Assembly: GCA_003508835.1 (NCBI GenBank)
Contig: PUFA01000068.1
Span: 5,704,001-5,768,000 of the forward strand
Source of the DNA: Eonycteris spelaea
Lineage: Eukaryota > Chordata > Mammalia > Chiroptera > Pteropodidae
Length of the DNA: 64,000 nucleotides
Reading direction: 5' to 3'
Shown here: in pieces, positions 33,021-45,429 of the stretch
Layout: each line of letters begins with the position of its first letter
Numbering within the stretch: position 1 is the first letter of the stretch
Position numbers and translations under genes: made by a program
The notes under the pieces: model-generated
The model's input: only the letters and a program-made list of their open reading frames with translations
The model's database searches: none
Told to the model about the DNA's origin: nothing

Positions 33021-35234
33021 TTGTTTCCTCTGCTATGCTCTTGTCTTCTTACCTAAAAGGAGAGGGACAAGCAGACTCTTAGGTGAAGTGTGGAAATATG
33101 TACTATTGCCTCACAGACATTTGGCTCTGTGAGTATCTGGAATGTTAGTTTTAAAATACTTCCCGATGTTTTTTCTTTTATAGGCAAGGAGATCAGCACA
33201 TGTTCTTTCGCCACGTCATCTCAGAGCATTAGTATTGTCATAGGCCTGTCTCTGATGACTCCTGTTTCTAGGTTGATGGCTTTGGTATTCTGGTTTGGCT
33301 TCCCCAGAATCAGACCTTGGGCCAAGAATTCGAATGCAGTTAGTTTACCGGAAGGTGGAAGGAACATAAAAGATGAGCAGGTAGGAGAGAGTAATATGGG
33401 GAAGAACAGGTGGTTACTAGTCTAAGTCGTCAGGATTTGTCTTTCCTTAATCTATTCCTTGCCCTTGGGGGTTTATGAAATTCTCTCTCTACTGGCTGCA
33501 GCTGATTCTATGGCAGTGCTTAAAAGTGTGATGCCAATAAAACTTCCTGCAGTTGGGTTTGATAAAGAATTCTATATTAAACATAGTGATGAGTTTGCAT
33601 TTCAGTCTAGTGTCTGGGATGCTTAGGGAGAGCTCCTTGGGGTCTTTGACCATATTCATAATAAGAATGAAGGAAGTTCACTTCCTGGATCACCAATAGA
33701 GGTAGGTCTATTATTGCTTTTTGAAGATGAAACAGACTCTTTATCCTTTTACTCCAGACTGCAGGAGAAATACAAGGTCATTGTTCATTTGTCCAATTGG
33801 GGCCTGGCCATATCAAATCATCCAGCATTCCTTGGGTAAAAGCCATATTTGCTGGAATTCCACCCAGATGGCCCCAGATCTTGTATAACCATGCCAATAG
33901 AGCAAACTATCCCAGAGTGGCTATAGCCTTGTGTTCTCCGTTCACATCCATTGCTTCTGGGATATACGTATACAATTCTACCACATACTCAGGAATGTTA
34001 TCCCCATTCTTCTTAGTCAAGCCAGAGAACTCCTGCAGTAGGAGTGACACAGAAGTCTTGCCATTGCAGGCCATTCAGCTTGCTTCATGCAAACTAACCA
34101 TTCAGACCTCTAAAGATTTCTCTGGCTTGGAGACATATGATAGCCACCGTTAATTCTAGTTTAGTGCATCAACGAACGTGCTTCCGCTGATGTTTTCCTC
34201 AGGCTATTAGATATGCAACACAATAACTATTTCACACCGAGAGAGGTTGACTGCTATGGCTCTAATAGAACCATAAGGGGCCTATTATGCTTTCTCTTCT
34301 GGATGCGCTCTCCTTGTTTCCAAGATAGTCAGCTGTCCTATTAGCTGCGTCAAAGTCCTGTAGGGAGAGGGATGCCCTGTCTCTGCCTAGAAAAATCTAT
34401 GATTGCTGTTCCTCCTTATGGCTCAAAAAGACTTCCAAGTTAGTAAAAATGCTCACTGTTTGAGCATTTTTCTTTTTTAGGTTTCCTTTAACTGCAAATT
34501 CACTGCTCTACAGCTTCCACGTCTGAGTGTATAACTTTCCCAACTATCCGTCAGCAACCGTCCCAGCTGGCCGGTGACCAGCCACTGCTCTCAGTAGTGA
34601 GGTTTTCCAACTGCAGTAATCTGGCTAAATTTTTCCCCACTTCCAAAATCTCATAACACTGGAATGAATGAATTTGCCACATTGGATGCCATTTTGTACA
34701 TGGTATATTGTAACCCACACCACTAATGACATATGCTGTGAACCATGAAAGGATTTACTGAGAATGACCTTCGAGTAGAAGAGCAGCAGAGTACACAGAA
34801 TCCCCTAAGGCCCTACAGTGATACAGTGAAGTGTAATGGCCTACAGAGCTGGACACTGCTGTGGAAAGCACTCTGGTGAAGGATGCTGCTAACTGCTTTA
34901 CACATTTATAAGGGAGACCAGGAAGACGTGGGGGACACTTTTCGAGTAACAAAGGAAATAACCCTGAAGAGCCTTTTCAGTTCATTTAGGGAGTTTGGGG
35001 AACCACTCTTGCTACTCCGCTCTGTTCATTGTGAAGACCTCAGAAAATGGAGAGCCAATGAAAATTCCCTGGCCATTGGAAGACAACGGTTTGTATTTCC
35101 TGAAAGTGATGTTTAGATTCTCATCCGGCAGTAATAAATTTCTCCCATTGGGTGGCAACTTCTAGTATATTCATATTGAAAATCTACCCTGCTTCCTATA
35201 GCTCTGGGGCTCAATTCTTTAACTATTTGACACT
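33021..35234. other. Repeat-poor 2.2-kb stretch
   Basis: No repeat family or gene recognised over 2.2 kb, unusual for this window. The longest frame (33797-34153, 118 codons) has no known domain. A perfect 11-bp hairpin lies at 34445-34471. Confidence 0.45.
34445..34471. repeat. Perfect 11-bp inverted repeat, 5-nt loop, then T-rich
   Basis: Left arm aaaaatgctca (34445-34455), loop ctgtt, right arm tgagcattttt (34461-34471), followed by ctttttt. The terminator-like look is probably fortuitous in a mammalian genome. Confidence 0.9.
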
Positions 35235-35480
35235 CACTGTTTTGGGTTAACAACAAAGGATTTAAAATCAGAAGACAGGGGTTTGAGTACATGGTTGGCC
35301 ATTTGCTAGCTCTCTGGTCTTGAACAAGTCGTTATTTTTTCTAAAACTATTTTCTCATCAGTAAAATATCTACCTTTTGGGACTTCTCTAAGAGTTAAAG
35401 CAAGAAATGTCAATGCTCTTCTCAGACTCCAAGGAGCTCTATAAGGGTTTTCTATGATTGTTATTGTTACCTGCAAAATT
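35235..35480 (+). repeat. MIR SINE
   Basis: Sense MIR: tttgctagctctctggtctt and attttctcatcagtaaaata, with a diverged tail. Confidence 0.65.
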
Positions 35481-35929
35481 CTAGGGAACCCAATGGTACG
35501 TAAATGGCACTGTTTGGCTCTCTCTGAAGCAGCTGTTCTCGTTCTGTTTACCACACGTGGGTGAATAGTTTACTCCAAGGGAATAGTTTACTCATTGCAG
35601 GACTGTGACTGCTACAAATAGCACGGGGCGCCTCCCACCTAATGTAGAACGTGGCTTATGCCATCCCAAGAGGCAGCCAGACACCAGATGCCACACTATG
35701 TGTGCAGTAGAGAGTAGCCATGCCTGCTGTCTTGTGAAAATGTAATGGCAGTTATCTAATGTGATTAAAGCTTGGATGAACAAGCCTGATTCAGTGACAT
35801 GTTGTTCTGAATCCCACTACAGACATTCTTGGACAGCTAATTCCATTTTTCACCTGATTGCCCACATGAGTTTTCCTGAATTTGGCTGAGCCTTCCATTT
35901 GCTCTCCATTTTAAGCAATATAGAATGAA
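35481..35929. other. Gene-free stretch, nothing assigned
   Basis: A small direct repeat of gaatagtttactc occurs at 35563-35596. No gene recognised. Confidence 0.35.
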
Positions 35930-36170
35930 TGTGTGCTTTAGACATAAACAGACTTGAGTTCAAATTCCGGCTCTGCTTCATCAAAACTGATTGGCCTTTG
36001 GTGAGTTACTATAATTCAATGTGCCTTGGTTTTCTCACCTGTAAAGTGGGGATAATAATATCCACGTTGTAGGGTTATTGTGAGGAGTAAGTAAGATAAT
36101 GTATGCGTAGAGCACCCAGTCCAGCACTAACTGAGCTGTACATAATTGTCAGCTGTCTAACAAATAGCCG
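35930..36170 (+). repeat. MIR SINE (well preserved)
   Basis: Contains caaattccggctctgcttca, gtaaagtggggataataata and gagcacccagtccagcac. Confidence 0.85.
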
Positions 36171-36224
36171 GTGAGCCCACCCATCCAGGGTAGGGTCCAC
36201 TTAAAGTTTGTTGTTAATTATGTT

Positions 36225-36600
36225 CTAGTGATTTTCACTGTGTCTACAAAGCAGCTAGTAACCTTGCTAAAATGCAAGTTCAGATTCAGTAGTTATAGAG
36301 TGGGGCTTGAGAGTCTGCATTTCTAACAATCTCCCAGGTGATGCCATTGCTACTTTTCAGGGGCTATATTTTGAGTACGACGCTTTATAACCTTAGCCAG
36401 TACATCTACCTTAGTAAGCCAGTGGGCCCAACCACCTGTCCACTTCTGCTCTTGCTTCACTCAAAGTTCTCAGGCAACATTTAGCAAACTGGTGTCTGTG
36501 TCGCTGCAGAAGAATCAACTGCAAAAGAAACCACTGTGAAAATGAAGGTTTCTGAACCCATCCCAGGAGATTCTATTTCGTAGGTAAGGGGGTGGGGCTT
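36225..36600. mobile_element. MER5-type hAT DNA transposon fragments
   Basis: The first, about 36225-36400 (+), has ttgctaaaatgcaagttcag and gagtctgcatttctaacaat. A second MER5-like piece near 36540-36600 has cccatcccaggagattctat and reads the other way. Confidence 0.65.
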
Positions 36601-36604
36601 GAGA

Positions 36605-37440
36605 TCTGTATACATATATTTTTAATATTTTTTTATGGTGACATTGGTTGACAAAATCCAATAAGTTTCAGCTGTACACTTTAACAATAGACATATATAT
36701 ATGTGTGTGTATATATATATATATATTTACTGTGTGCATTCACCTCTTATAGTTAGATTTCTGTCACTGCATATTTGATCCCCTTTACCCTGTCTACCTC
36801 TTGCCGCTCCTCCCATCCTTTACCCTCTGGTAACCACTAGTCTATTGTCCATGACCATGAGTCTCTGTTTGTCCTGTTCATTTTTGCTTTTAGGTTTCTA
36901 TCCTACATATTATAAGTGACATCATGTGGTTTTCAACTTTTTCTGTCTGGCTCATTTTGCTTAGCATGATTATTTTGAGGTCCATCCATGTCACAAATGG
37001 CAGTATTTCATCTCTTCTTATAGCTGAGTAACATTCCATTGTATTTATGTACCACAGCTTTTTTATCCATTCCTCTGTTGTAGGACGCTTCAGTTGCTTC
37101 CATGTCCTGGCCACCGTGAACAATGCTATGAATATCAGTGTGCAAATATCTTTTTGGATATATGTTTTCAAGTCTTTGGAGGTAAATACCTAGTAGAAGG
37201 ATTGCTGGATCATATGGTAGTTCAATTCTTAGTTTTTTGAGGAACCACCAGAAGTGTATGAGGGTTCCTTTTTCTCTGCATCCTCTCCAACACTTGTTAT
37301 TACTTATCCTGTTGATAATAGCTATTCTAACAGGTGTGAAATGGTATATCATTGTGGTTTTGATTTGCATTTTCTTAATAGCTAGTGATTGAGCATCCTT
37401 TTATATGTTTTTTGGCCATTTGTTAATACACATTTTTAAA
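36605..37440 (-). mobile_element. L1 3' end with ORF2p C-terminal remnant (antisense)
   Basis: Minus frames at 37008-37370 ([34 protein letters not shown]) and 36890-37171 ([20 protein letters not shown]) are the C-terminal part of L1 ORF2p, whose full form is an endonuclease/reverse transcriptase. The two frames overlap out of phase, so the copy is frameshifted and dead. The 3' UTR lies at 36605-36890 and includes a (TA/TG)n run at 36690-36727. Confidence 0.9.
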
Positions 37441-38059
37441 ATAAATGAATGGTGCAAGTAAAGTCCTCGTTACATTGTGTGGCATGCAGACAGCATTGAA
37501 TAAATGGTAGCTTCTATTATTTGTGAAATACCTGAAAGCTCTTCCTGCCTTGGGTGAGTGGAGGCTGGGTTTTCCATCCTTGTCTATCAGAGATGAGCAA
37601 CTAGGCGCACAGGGGCTAAGTGATTTATGTAACTAGTGTGTTATAAAACCAATAGAGTCTAAGTCTCTCAGTTCTAAGTCCAGTGCTCTTTGTATGCGGC
37701 CATGAAAATTAGAAAAAATGAAAGATGATTTTTTACATCAAGTTTTTAGCTTTCCCAAGCCGGATTATGTGTTAATCAAACACCCAAAGTGCTGATGTGC
37801 ACAGGTGCCAAGATAATGTCAATAGTCTAACATGAGCCTCATTTATCTACATTACCTTGAAACAAAGATCTGTAAATTTGGTTGACATTGAATTAAATGA
37901 CAAAGATCAATTACAAGAACTTTCACACAATGGATAAAAAAATCATCGACTCCTCAAAGAGACTGTAAATGTCTTGTCTCTTACTGTTACTTGGCTAAAA
38001 GAAAGTCAGTTCTGAATAATGTTAAGCTCTACTTGAAATAAGTTATAATAAATGTAGTG
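37441..38059. repeat. Small MIR pieces in otherwise unassigned sequence
   Basis: Sense MIR tail near 37450-37525 (gacagcattgaataaatggt) and an antisense MIR end near 37585-37695 (gggctaagtgatttatgtaa). Confidence 0.5.
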
Positions 38060-38460
38060 GAAATTAAAAAATGAAGAACAAAAACATCTATAATCCTGTC
38101 ACCCTGGCAAATCAATAGTTGTCATTTTAATGTTCTCTCCTGCTCTTTGCTTATATGCATATATTATTTTTGCATGGCATAGCACTATTTTTCTTTTTAA
38201 ATTTAATATATGTTATACTTTTAAGCTTTAACCATCTAGTGTTTAGAAATATAATATTTAACAGTTACATAAAATACTGTCTAGTTAGTGTACCACAGTT
38301 CATTTAACAGTTCCCCTATTTTTGGATCTGTAGGTTATTTTCAATGTTTTACTGTTTAAATGGCATTGCAATAAATGTCTTTGCCTATGTAGCTTTTAAT
38401 TCAAGGATCTCTCCTCCTCCCACCTGATATTAATTCCCAAGAATATTTCTACTGGATTAA
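38060..38460 (-). mobile_element. Diverged L1M-like fragment
   Basis: The stretch with gtgtaccacagttcatttaa, acagttcccctatttttgga and gcattgcaataaatgtcttt resembles antisense L1 ORF2/3' sequence. Confidence 0.5.
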
Positions 38461-39759
38461 AAAATATAACTCATTAAATACAGTTCAATTTTTGCTCTTG
38501 TTTATGGCTTAAGATGGTTTCATCAAGTGGCTAATATACATTGTATAGATGGAAAATTAGGAAACAATGGATCATTATCCTTTGCTTGTTAATTTTCAAG
38601 GAAGGCACCAGCTTCTGTGATGGCCTTCAGGATGACTCTGTTGGAATTGTTTTCCTCTCTGGAAATTTACTCAATAAATGAGGAAGTTTCTCTTTTCGAA
38701 GGACTATGTCACCCCCAGGTACCTGAACCTGGTTGAGATTCCCTTGAGACAGGTGCTGATGGAAAAAGGGCTGGACTTGAAGGTAGAAAAGTTGGAATTT
38801 AAATCTTAGCTATGCCATTTATAAAAAATAGTTTGTAATGTTCTTTCCATAGCAAGGTATATTATCTTTTTATTTAGAGAAAGAAAAAAAATGGTTCAAA
38901 TGGACTTTTAAACTCCCAAAGAGTGTTTTGAGTGCTTAACCTCAGCTTTGACTTTTAGACATGTCTTATTAAAAGGTATATTCTGAGGTACATGTAAGAT
39001 TGTGTGTTTTCTAGTGAGTTGATTGTATACAGTAGAAAGATAGGTCTGGATTTGACTCCAGGAAATATTGACAATCTCTTTAAAAAGGGGATAATACTAA
39101 AACTAAAGAGAGAATTAATTAAGACAGTATAAATCAAACTTCTAACAGAATTCTTGGCATACTGGCATCTGTGGTGTTATTTCTCCCTACCAATTGCCAT
39201 ACCCCATGAAAGATATATAACAGATATTTTCACAGATTTTAATTCAGAAGCTTTGAGGAAATAAGTCTTTACTGTAGCATTAATGTATTTAATTTTGTTA
39301 TCTATGAAATATTTAGAAATATTTTAAATAGCCTTTTCTTATTTCAAGGGCATCTTGAATTATTTCTGGAGCTAGGCTGGAGTTAGCTATATTCAGCAAG
39401 TCCTAGCCCACACTTAAGCTATTTATTTCCGTATATTTTTTATGCACTATGTCTTTCCTGTTGGTCCAGATAGAATGGATTTGTTTTCAAGTTAAGATGA
39501 ATGCTTATGTCCAAGACTCAGAGTTTGGATGAGAATTGCAAGCATTGGTAGTTTAAGAGCATAAATATTGCTGCAGCTTGTCCATGAGATGGAGAGTAAT
39601 AACTTTCTTCCTCCATTGCAATACTATCCAAAACGTTCTTTGCTTTACTGTTGAAAAATACAACCATTCTTTCCATTTCTATGCCACTCTACATTTTATA
39701 TAATATGTTCCTATGACTTACTTTAACCAGATTTTACTACATAAACTTGAGGCATTCAG
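38461..39759. other. AT-rich gene-free stretch
   Basis: No gene seen. A MIR-like patch may lie near 38760-38830. Confidence 0.35.
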
Positions 39760-40150
39760 GTCTGAAAGGTACTTATTAAGCACCCACTATGTGTTGAGTT
39801 CAGTTATAGGCACCTCCACATAACCTTTTCATGAGATCTTCACTTTCAGCACTTAATAAAGAACAGGTAATTGGAAATCATAATAGCCAGGACTCAAACC
39901 TAGGTCTTAGATTTTCAGTCCAGTGTTTTTTTAAAATTTAAAAACAAACAAACAAACAAAATCTTGTTCCTCAAGTTGATGGTGTGATGTTGTAGAAAGA
40001 TCACCAGCTTGAGTCAGAACACTGGGGTTCTAATGTCACTGAGTGACTCATGGTAAAACCTTGGAGGAGTCACACTCCCTCTCTGGACCTCGAGTACCTC
40101 ACTTATAAAATGAGGAGCTTACACACAATGACCTTTTTGGTCTTTCTCTG
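39760..40150. repeat. Antisense MIR, (CAAA)n tract, sense MIR
   Basis: Antisense MIR at about 39765-39925 (acttattaagcacccactat); a short (caaa)n at 39942-39961; sense MIR at about 39980-40150 (tcactgagtgactcatggta, cttataaaatgaggagctt). Confidence 0.7.
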
Positions 40151-40494
40151 CCCTGGCAATTCCTGTGCCTTTGGGACACACTCCTGTCATGGGAATATTC
40201 TGAAGATGTGTTTTTACTGGACAGGTGTCCAGATTTGGAAAGAAGTTCATGAGATGAACTTCAGGTTCGGAAAGATCTGGTCGTTTGGCTTTTATTGGCC
40301 TTATCCCAGCAGTCTTAACTTTCAGTGCCCCAGACAGCAGGGCAAACCAGAAGTCTGATTCTATCCTGCCTCCCTGTTTAACACAAAATAACTTTTCCTC
40401 ATTCTCATGAAAAATAATAATAACAAAAATACAAGAATTCCGATACGTTTTTATAATATACTTCATGCATAGATCATTACTGTTAGAAGGAACC
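40151..40494. other. Gene-free stretch, nothing assigned
   Basis: Overlapping frames on both strands have no recognisable homology. Confidence 0.35.
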
Positions 40495-40650
40495 TTGGCA
40501 AGGATTTGTTTCAACTCAACAATTTAATATATTAGGAAATTGAAACCCAGAGAAAGGGAATGCAGGAAGGCTTAAGGCCCACAGCGAGGAAGAGGCAGTT
40601 AGGGCTAGAGCTCAGGGCTTCTGGCTTCTAGGCCAGTGCCTTTACTATTA
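40495..40650 (-). repeat. MIR SINE
   Basis: Antisense MIR: ggaaattgaaacccagagaa and agggctagagctcagggctt. Confidence 0.6.
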
Positions 40651-41634
40651 CAAACTGGGAACTTGGAGCAGTGCTTAATTTCAGGTTCCTGCTAGCCATC
40701 AAGTATGTAACCTGTTGGGTTGACTGATACAATCTTAGATTGCTTTAATGAAAGCAGTAGAAATATAGTGTGTAGTACTTACTGATAAGAACTTGGGTTT
40801 TGGAGTCACCCAGACTGGGGTTGCCAGGGTGTGAACTTGAGAGCCACTTAACTTCTTTGAGGACATGCAAGTGTTGTGGTGTGACTGAAGCATAGGGGGT
40901 GGGGAGAAAAGTGGTGGCAGGTGAGGCTGAAGAGGCAAACATGAGATACATGATGGAGGGTTTTAGATTCATGCATTCTGTATCTGGATAAGTATCCTTC
41001 TGTATCTTCACCTTTTCTTCCCATTTGGGGAAAAGAAATAGAAGAGGATCTAGAATAGAAGACCTGATTTGTGTTTTCAATATGTGTAACATTGGACAAG
41101 GCGATCTCTATAAGTGTGAATTACTTCACTTTTATGGGACCCCTCTTGTTCACCCATTGCCTCCAGTCCTCTAGGGTTCTTCTCTGTTCCTGTTACGGCT
41201 GTCGTAGACAGTTCTGCTCCAGTTTCTACCAGCTTTGCTGTTGACAGCACCTCAGTAAAGTGTGTGCTGCTTGCTTTCTGTCCCAGTGTGCATTCAAGAG
41301 CCTACTCAACACTCTCACATATGCAGCCTGAATGTATGAGAGAGTTAATGCCATTTTTCAACCAGTGGGAAAGGAAAGCAGGGCCTCTTCATAAAAGGGG
41401 CAGGGATGAGCACCACAACTTAGGCTGGTAGGATAGTATCTCCTCGTATTGAGTTTCCTTCTTTCCTCAGCCATTCCATCTGTTGTCTGTCTTCTCTCAC
41501 TGCCTGCACACAAGCCCTTGTCTCAGGGTTATTTTTAGGTGGAAGCCAAGCTAAGATATTATCTAAGTGGGTGTCATAAAAGAGCACTTTTCACGTGAGT
41601 TGTTAAAGGAGGTACGCATGAACATAACATAATC
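40651..41634. other. Gene-free stretch, nothing assigned
   Basis: A degraded sense MIR start may lie near 40790-40865 (gggttttggagtcacccaga). No other feature recognised. Confidence 0.35.
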
Positions 41635-41730
41635 AAGATTAAATAAGGTATACATATAAATGTGCATGTAAAATACATAGCATGGTCCTTAGCACAGAGT
41701 AAGTGCTCAAGGAGTGTTACATATTATGAT
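41635..41730 (+). repeat. MIR SINE 3' end
   Basis: Matches the tail: ccttagcacagagtaagtgc followed by tcaaggagtgttacatatta. Confidence 0.65.
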
Positions 41731-42899
41731 ATGGCTGCCGCTTCTATGGCTTGTATCAATTCTGGTGTCTGGATTACACATTATATTTGTGAAATTGTAG
41801 GCTGAATTTTCATACAGTAATGTGATTTTTGTTTTTTAGACCTTTTTAGTAAGAGGTAAAAAAATATAATAAAACAGATTTCTTTAATCTACTCCACCTA
41901 TAATTGAGAAACATCTAGTTTTACCCTTTTGTTTTTTCCAGTTCTTGTTGTTCTAGGGGCATACTTCATGTACTTTTTGCTACTTTAGGGGGTCTAGCAT
42001 GTTTTTTCCCCTCTGCTGCATATTTAAAGACAGAGTTTTGTGCACCTTATGCAGATGTAGGGATTAAAGCTCAGGTGCTTCCTCAGCATGTTGAAAGTCT
42101 AGCAATTAGTGAGTGGTAGAGTCTAAAATCGAACTAGGTCTAAGAGCCCAAGTTCAAACCCATTTTTTAAATCACTACACTATAATAGCTCAATTGGTCT
42201 TTCTCTTCAACATTTTCATTCCATTCCTCATGACTCAGTAAAGTCACTTCTACATATCTAGGTATGTAGATGATTTTATATTATTTTTTTTTCGGAGACA
42301 AAAACAACTTAGCCACATTGAAACCTTTAAGATGAAGAAATCCAGGAAAGAACTCTCATCAAAAAATAGAGGAAGTTTTCATGGAGTTACTATGAATCAG
42401 AAACTTTTAATGAATCCAGTTATATTGTTTACCAAGTTAAGATCCTCTCAGGTGTCAGGAGATAGATGTGTAGATGTCAGCTCATAAAGTAAAGCTCTGA
42501 TGTGATAGGAGAAATATGAGAAGCTGGAATCCTTCCATGCTAAGAGATAATGAAGGAGACCAGAGATAAGATGGAAGAAACACTGGTTACCAAAGGGGAT
42601 AGCAATTGTTTTTTCCTAAATCAAATATTTATGAGACTGGGATTTGATTACCCATGGTTTAACAATTCAAGGGAAAGATAATTTTCTCAAAGCCCAAGGT
42701 GTTGGAGTAATTCAGATAAGTGTACCTTGTATAAAAATAATTAATCACTAGAATTTGAAATGCATACAATTGTGATGGTGATAGAAAATATTTTGCAATG
42801 TGAAGGCCTCATGGTATAACATATTGGAAGGATTTAAATATATCCTGTTGTCACAGGCACCATTTTATCCCTTGTCAATATGGTACATTTGGTCTTTAT
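41731..42899. repeat. AT-rich stretch with one MIR fragment
   Basis: Antisense MIR near 42030-42185 (gtctagcaattagtgagtgg, gttcaaacccattttttaaa). The rest is unassigned. Confidence 0.5.
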
Positions 42900-43080
42900 T
42901 TTTTATATTACTAACATTTATTGAATGCTTACCATGTGCCAGACATGTTTATATTGGCTTTAAAATTTTTAATAACCATAAACGCCATTAAGGTATATGT
43001 TATTATTTCATTGTATAAACGAGGAAACTGAGAAGTTAATGGTATTCAAGGACACAGAGCTTGTAAGGTAAAAGTTTGGC
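42900..43080 (-). repeat. MIR SINE
   Basis: Antisense MIR: ttattgaatgcttaccatgt, gccagacatgtttatattgg, aaacgaggaaactgagaagt. Confidence 0.8.
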
Positions 43081-43344
43081 TTGGTATTCAGGGGTGTATG
43101 ACACCAAATGCACAAACTTTCCCCCATACCACTCTGTCATTCAGACATTCCAGTACTACAAGTTCTGGCTCCAGGAGGGTTTATGGAGACTTGGCTTGAG
43201 GTCTGTGGTTTTGGTGGAGCAAAAAGAACAGTACATTATTTTGGGTAAGGATAAAATAAAGAAGGTCAAGATCATTCATCAAGTGTGCCCACTGATTCAT
43301 TGCTGCAAAACTCCTGCTCATTACCTTTGGTGAGAAATGAACCA
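43081..43344. other. Gene-free gap, nothing assigned
   Basis: The 85-codon frame at 43076-43333 begins in a MIR and is not a gene. Confidence 0.35.
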
Positions 43345-43520
43345 AAATCTGTTAGAGCTAAAGGAACCTGGCATTCTTATGATTCAGCCTCTCATTTTAC
43401 AGATGAGTACCCTGGAGTTCATAAGGGGGAAGTGATTTGTCCAAGGTTGTTACGTGATGAATCAGTGTCAGAGTTTGCTCACTGTAGTCCTAGCTCTCTG
43501 CAGCACAATGCCAGGTTCTC
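43345..43520 (-). repeat. MIR-like SINE
   Basis: Contains tcattttacagatgagtacc and gtgatttgtccaaggttgtt. Confidence 0.6.
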
Positions 43521-43559
43521 TGAAACTACATCAGAAAAGACTAATTTTTCCATATGACA

Positions 43560-43790
43560 ACCTTTTAAATATTTGGTGGCAGTGCTCCTGTGACCCCAGG
43601 TGCCCTCTTCAGGCTAAGTAGACTTTCATTGGTCAAACATTTCCATTACAGCAGAGTTTCCAGATTCCTCGCTGTGTTTGATCTTTTCCAGAGAGGCATC
43701 ATATTGTTAATTTCCCTGTCAAACTTTGGTATCCAGAAATGAACACATCACCTTGGATTATATCAGCAAAGGATTTAATGAGAGAGAATA
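43560..43790. repeat. CR1/L3-like LINE fragment
   Basis: The stretch with tgccctcttcaggctaagta, gatcttttccagagaggcat and actttggtatccagaaatga resembles the 3' part of mammalian CR1/L3. Orientation and family are uncertain. Confidence 0.45.
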
Positions 43791-43849
43791 TAAGTTCTTG
43801 CAATTTGCACAATTAAGATCGAAGTGACAATTGTTGGTTTCAGGATTAT

Positions 43850-45040
43850 GAAGTCATGAATATGGCAAGTTGAGATAAAATGGAATAACTGCTCCTATAC
43901 TTTAAAGTTATAAAAACTTTGGATAAATTAATACAAAATAATTTTTGCACACATTACTGAAGAATAAACTAAAAACAGAAAATACCTAGATGTGAAAACA
44001 AAGAGGAAGTTCAAAGTCAGAACAGTAAAGCTGAAAAAACTTTTATGGTTACTATAACATTATATAGAATTTAATATCAAGGGACTGAGTGCTAGGATTC
44101 TCTTATGTTGGCATCAGGAGCATATTTAAGGCCTCAGTCAGTTATCAAGCTCACGGTATGGATGAACTACCCCTAAAGGCAAGAGCCTTGAAGGTCTGTC
44201 CATTTCTGGATTAAGGACTAGAAAATCCTGGCCTGCTTCTCTTGGGAGGCAGCAAGGAAGTTTGTAATTATCTGGGGCTGCATCTGGTAAACAAATCACC
44301 AGTGAGAAATAAGAACCCAGATCCACACAGCACATGGATGTAGGATATGACTCAAAGTAGTACCAAAGTAGTATGAATACCAAATCAAAAAATATAGCAA
44401 AAAAACTAGTCTAGAACCAGTGAAGATGACAGACTATCAGAGGCAGATATAACACATCCTAGAGGGACCCTTTCAGAGCGCCAAGACTCCAAAAGTGCTG
44501 CTGAAGGGCACACAATCAAATCAGAAAAATCACATTATGGAATAAATTTCTGTGAGAGAAATTAGCAGGTGAAACAAATATCAGCAGTTGAACTATATAT
44601 CACCTCAAGAATCAGAAATAATAGAACGATCTAAATGAGACATTAAACAGATTTAAATAATGAGATAAAAGACTAGAAAAGAATAGAAACTGAGGCACAA
44701 ACAGGATAATTTGAAAAAATCACAAGTAGATTTGAAACAGAATCAAAGCGTAATTTATTTTATTTTTTTTCAAAGTGTATTTTTAGAAATAAAAAAAGAT
44801 TATTAAAACACTGAATTGACAGATGAAGAGAGAAACAATGATTTTGAAGATCTGGGAAAATACAGAGACATAAAATATAAATATAAAAAATAAATTAAAA
44901 CATGGATTTCAACAAAATAGAAGAAACAGATGGAAATAATAGAACAGAGGTAATATTGAAAGAAATAATGGCTGAGATTTTCCATAATTAAATACATGAA
45001 TCTACAAACTGAAAGAGTATACAAGTCCTGATAAGGATAA
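43850..45040 (+). mobile_element. HAL1/L1 ORF1-side fragment
   Basis: A-rich sense sequence with agatttgaaacagaatcaaa, gaaagaaataatggctgaga and attaaatacatgaatctaca matches the ORF1 portion of HAL1/L1. No long frame survives. Confidence 0.6.
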
Positions 45041-45235
45041 ATCAATTCATAAATTCAGTAACTACTTAGCGACCACTTATTGTATATCAAATACTGTTGT
45101 AGGTGATGAACCAAATACTAGATGAAAGCTTTTCCCTCATAGAGCTTGCATTCTAATTGAGGATGGAGAGAAATGGACAATAAACATAATAGACAAGAAA
45201 AGCAAAGCAGAATAGTGGGAGGACTGTACTTTCAT
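45041..45235 (-). repeat. L2 LINE fragment
   Basis: Antisense L2: atcaaatactgttgtaggtg and tccctcatagagcttgcatt. Confidence 0.75.
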
Positions 45236-45429
45236 TATGATTATCTGGTACCTTTACAGCCACTCAGCCCATGAGTTTCTGCTGTGCCTTGAGGCAGAGA
45301 TCTGTCTGGTCGTCTTCATCTCTGTATTGTAGGAGGCATGCATGATGTATCATGGTTCTTAATACACCTGGATGTTCAATAAAAATCAGATTAATTTAAT
45401 GGAATTATATTCTTCACAAATTTATCTCA

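Noticed and set aside
33797..34153. 118-codon frame in the repeat-poor block
   Set aside because: No domain, no CpG island and no recognisable homology. A frame of this length is expected by chance in 64 kb.
36890..37370. Reverse-transcriptase-like protein fragments as a host gene
   Set aside because: They are the decayed C-terminus of L1 ORF2p in two out-of-phase frames.
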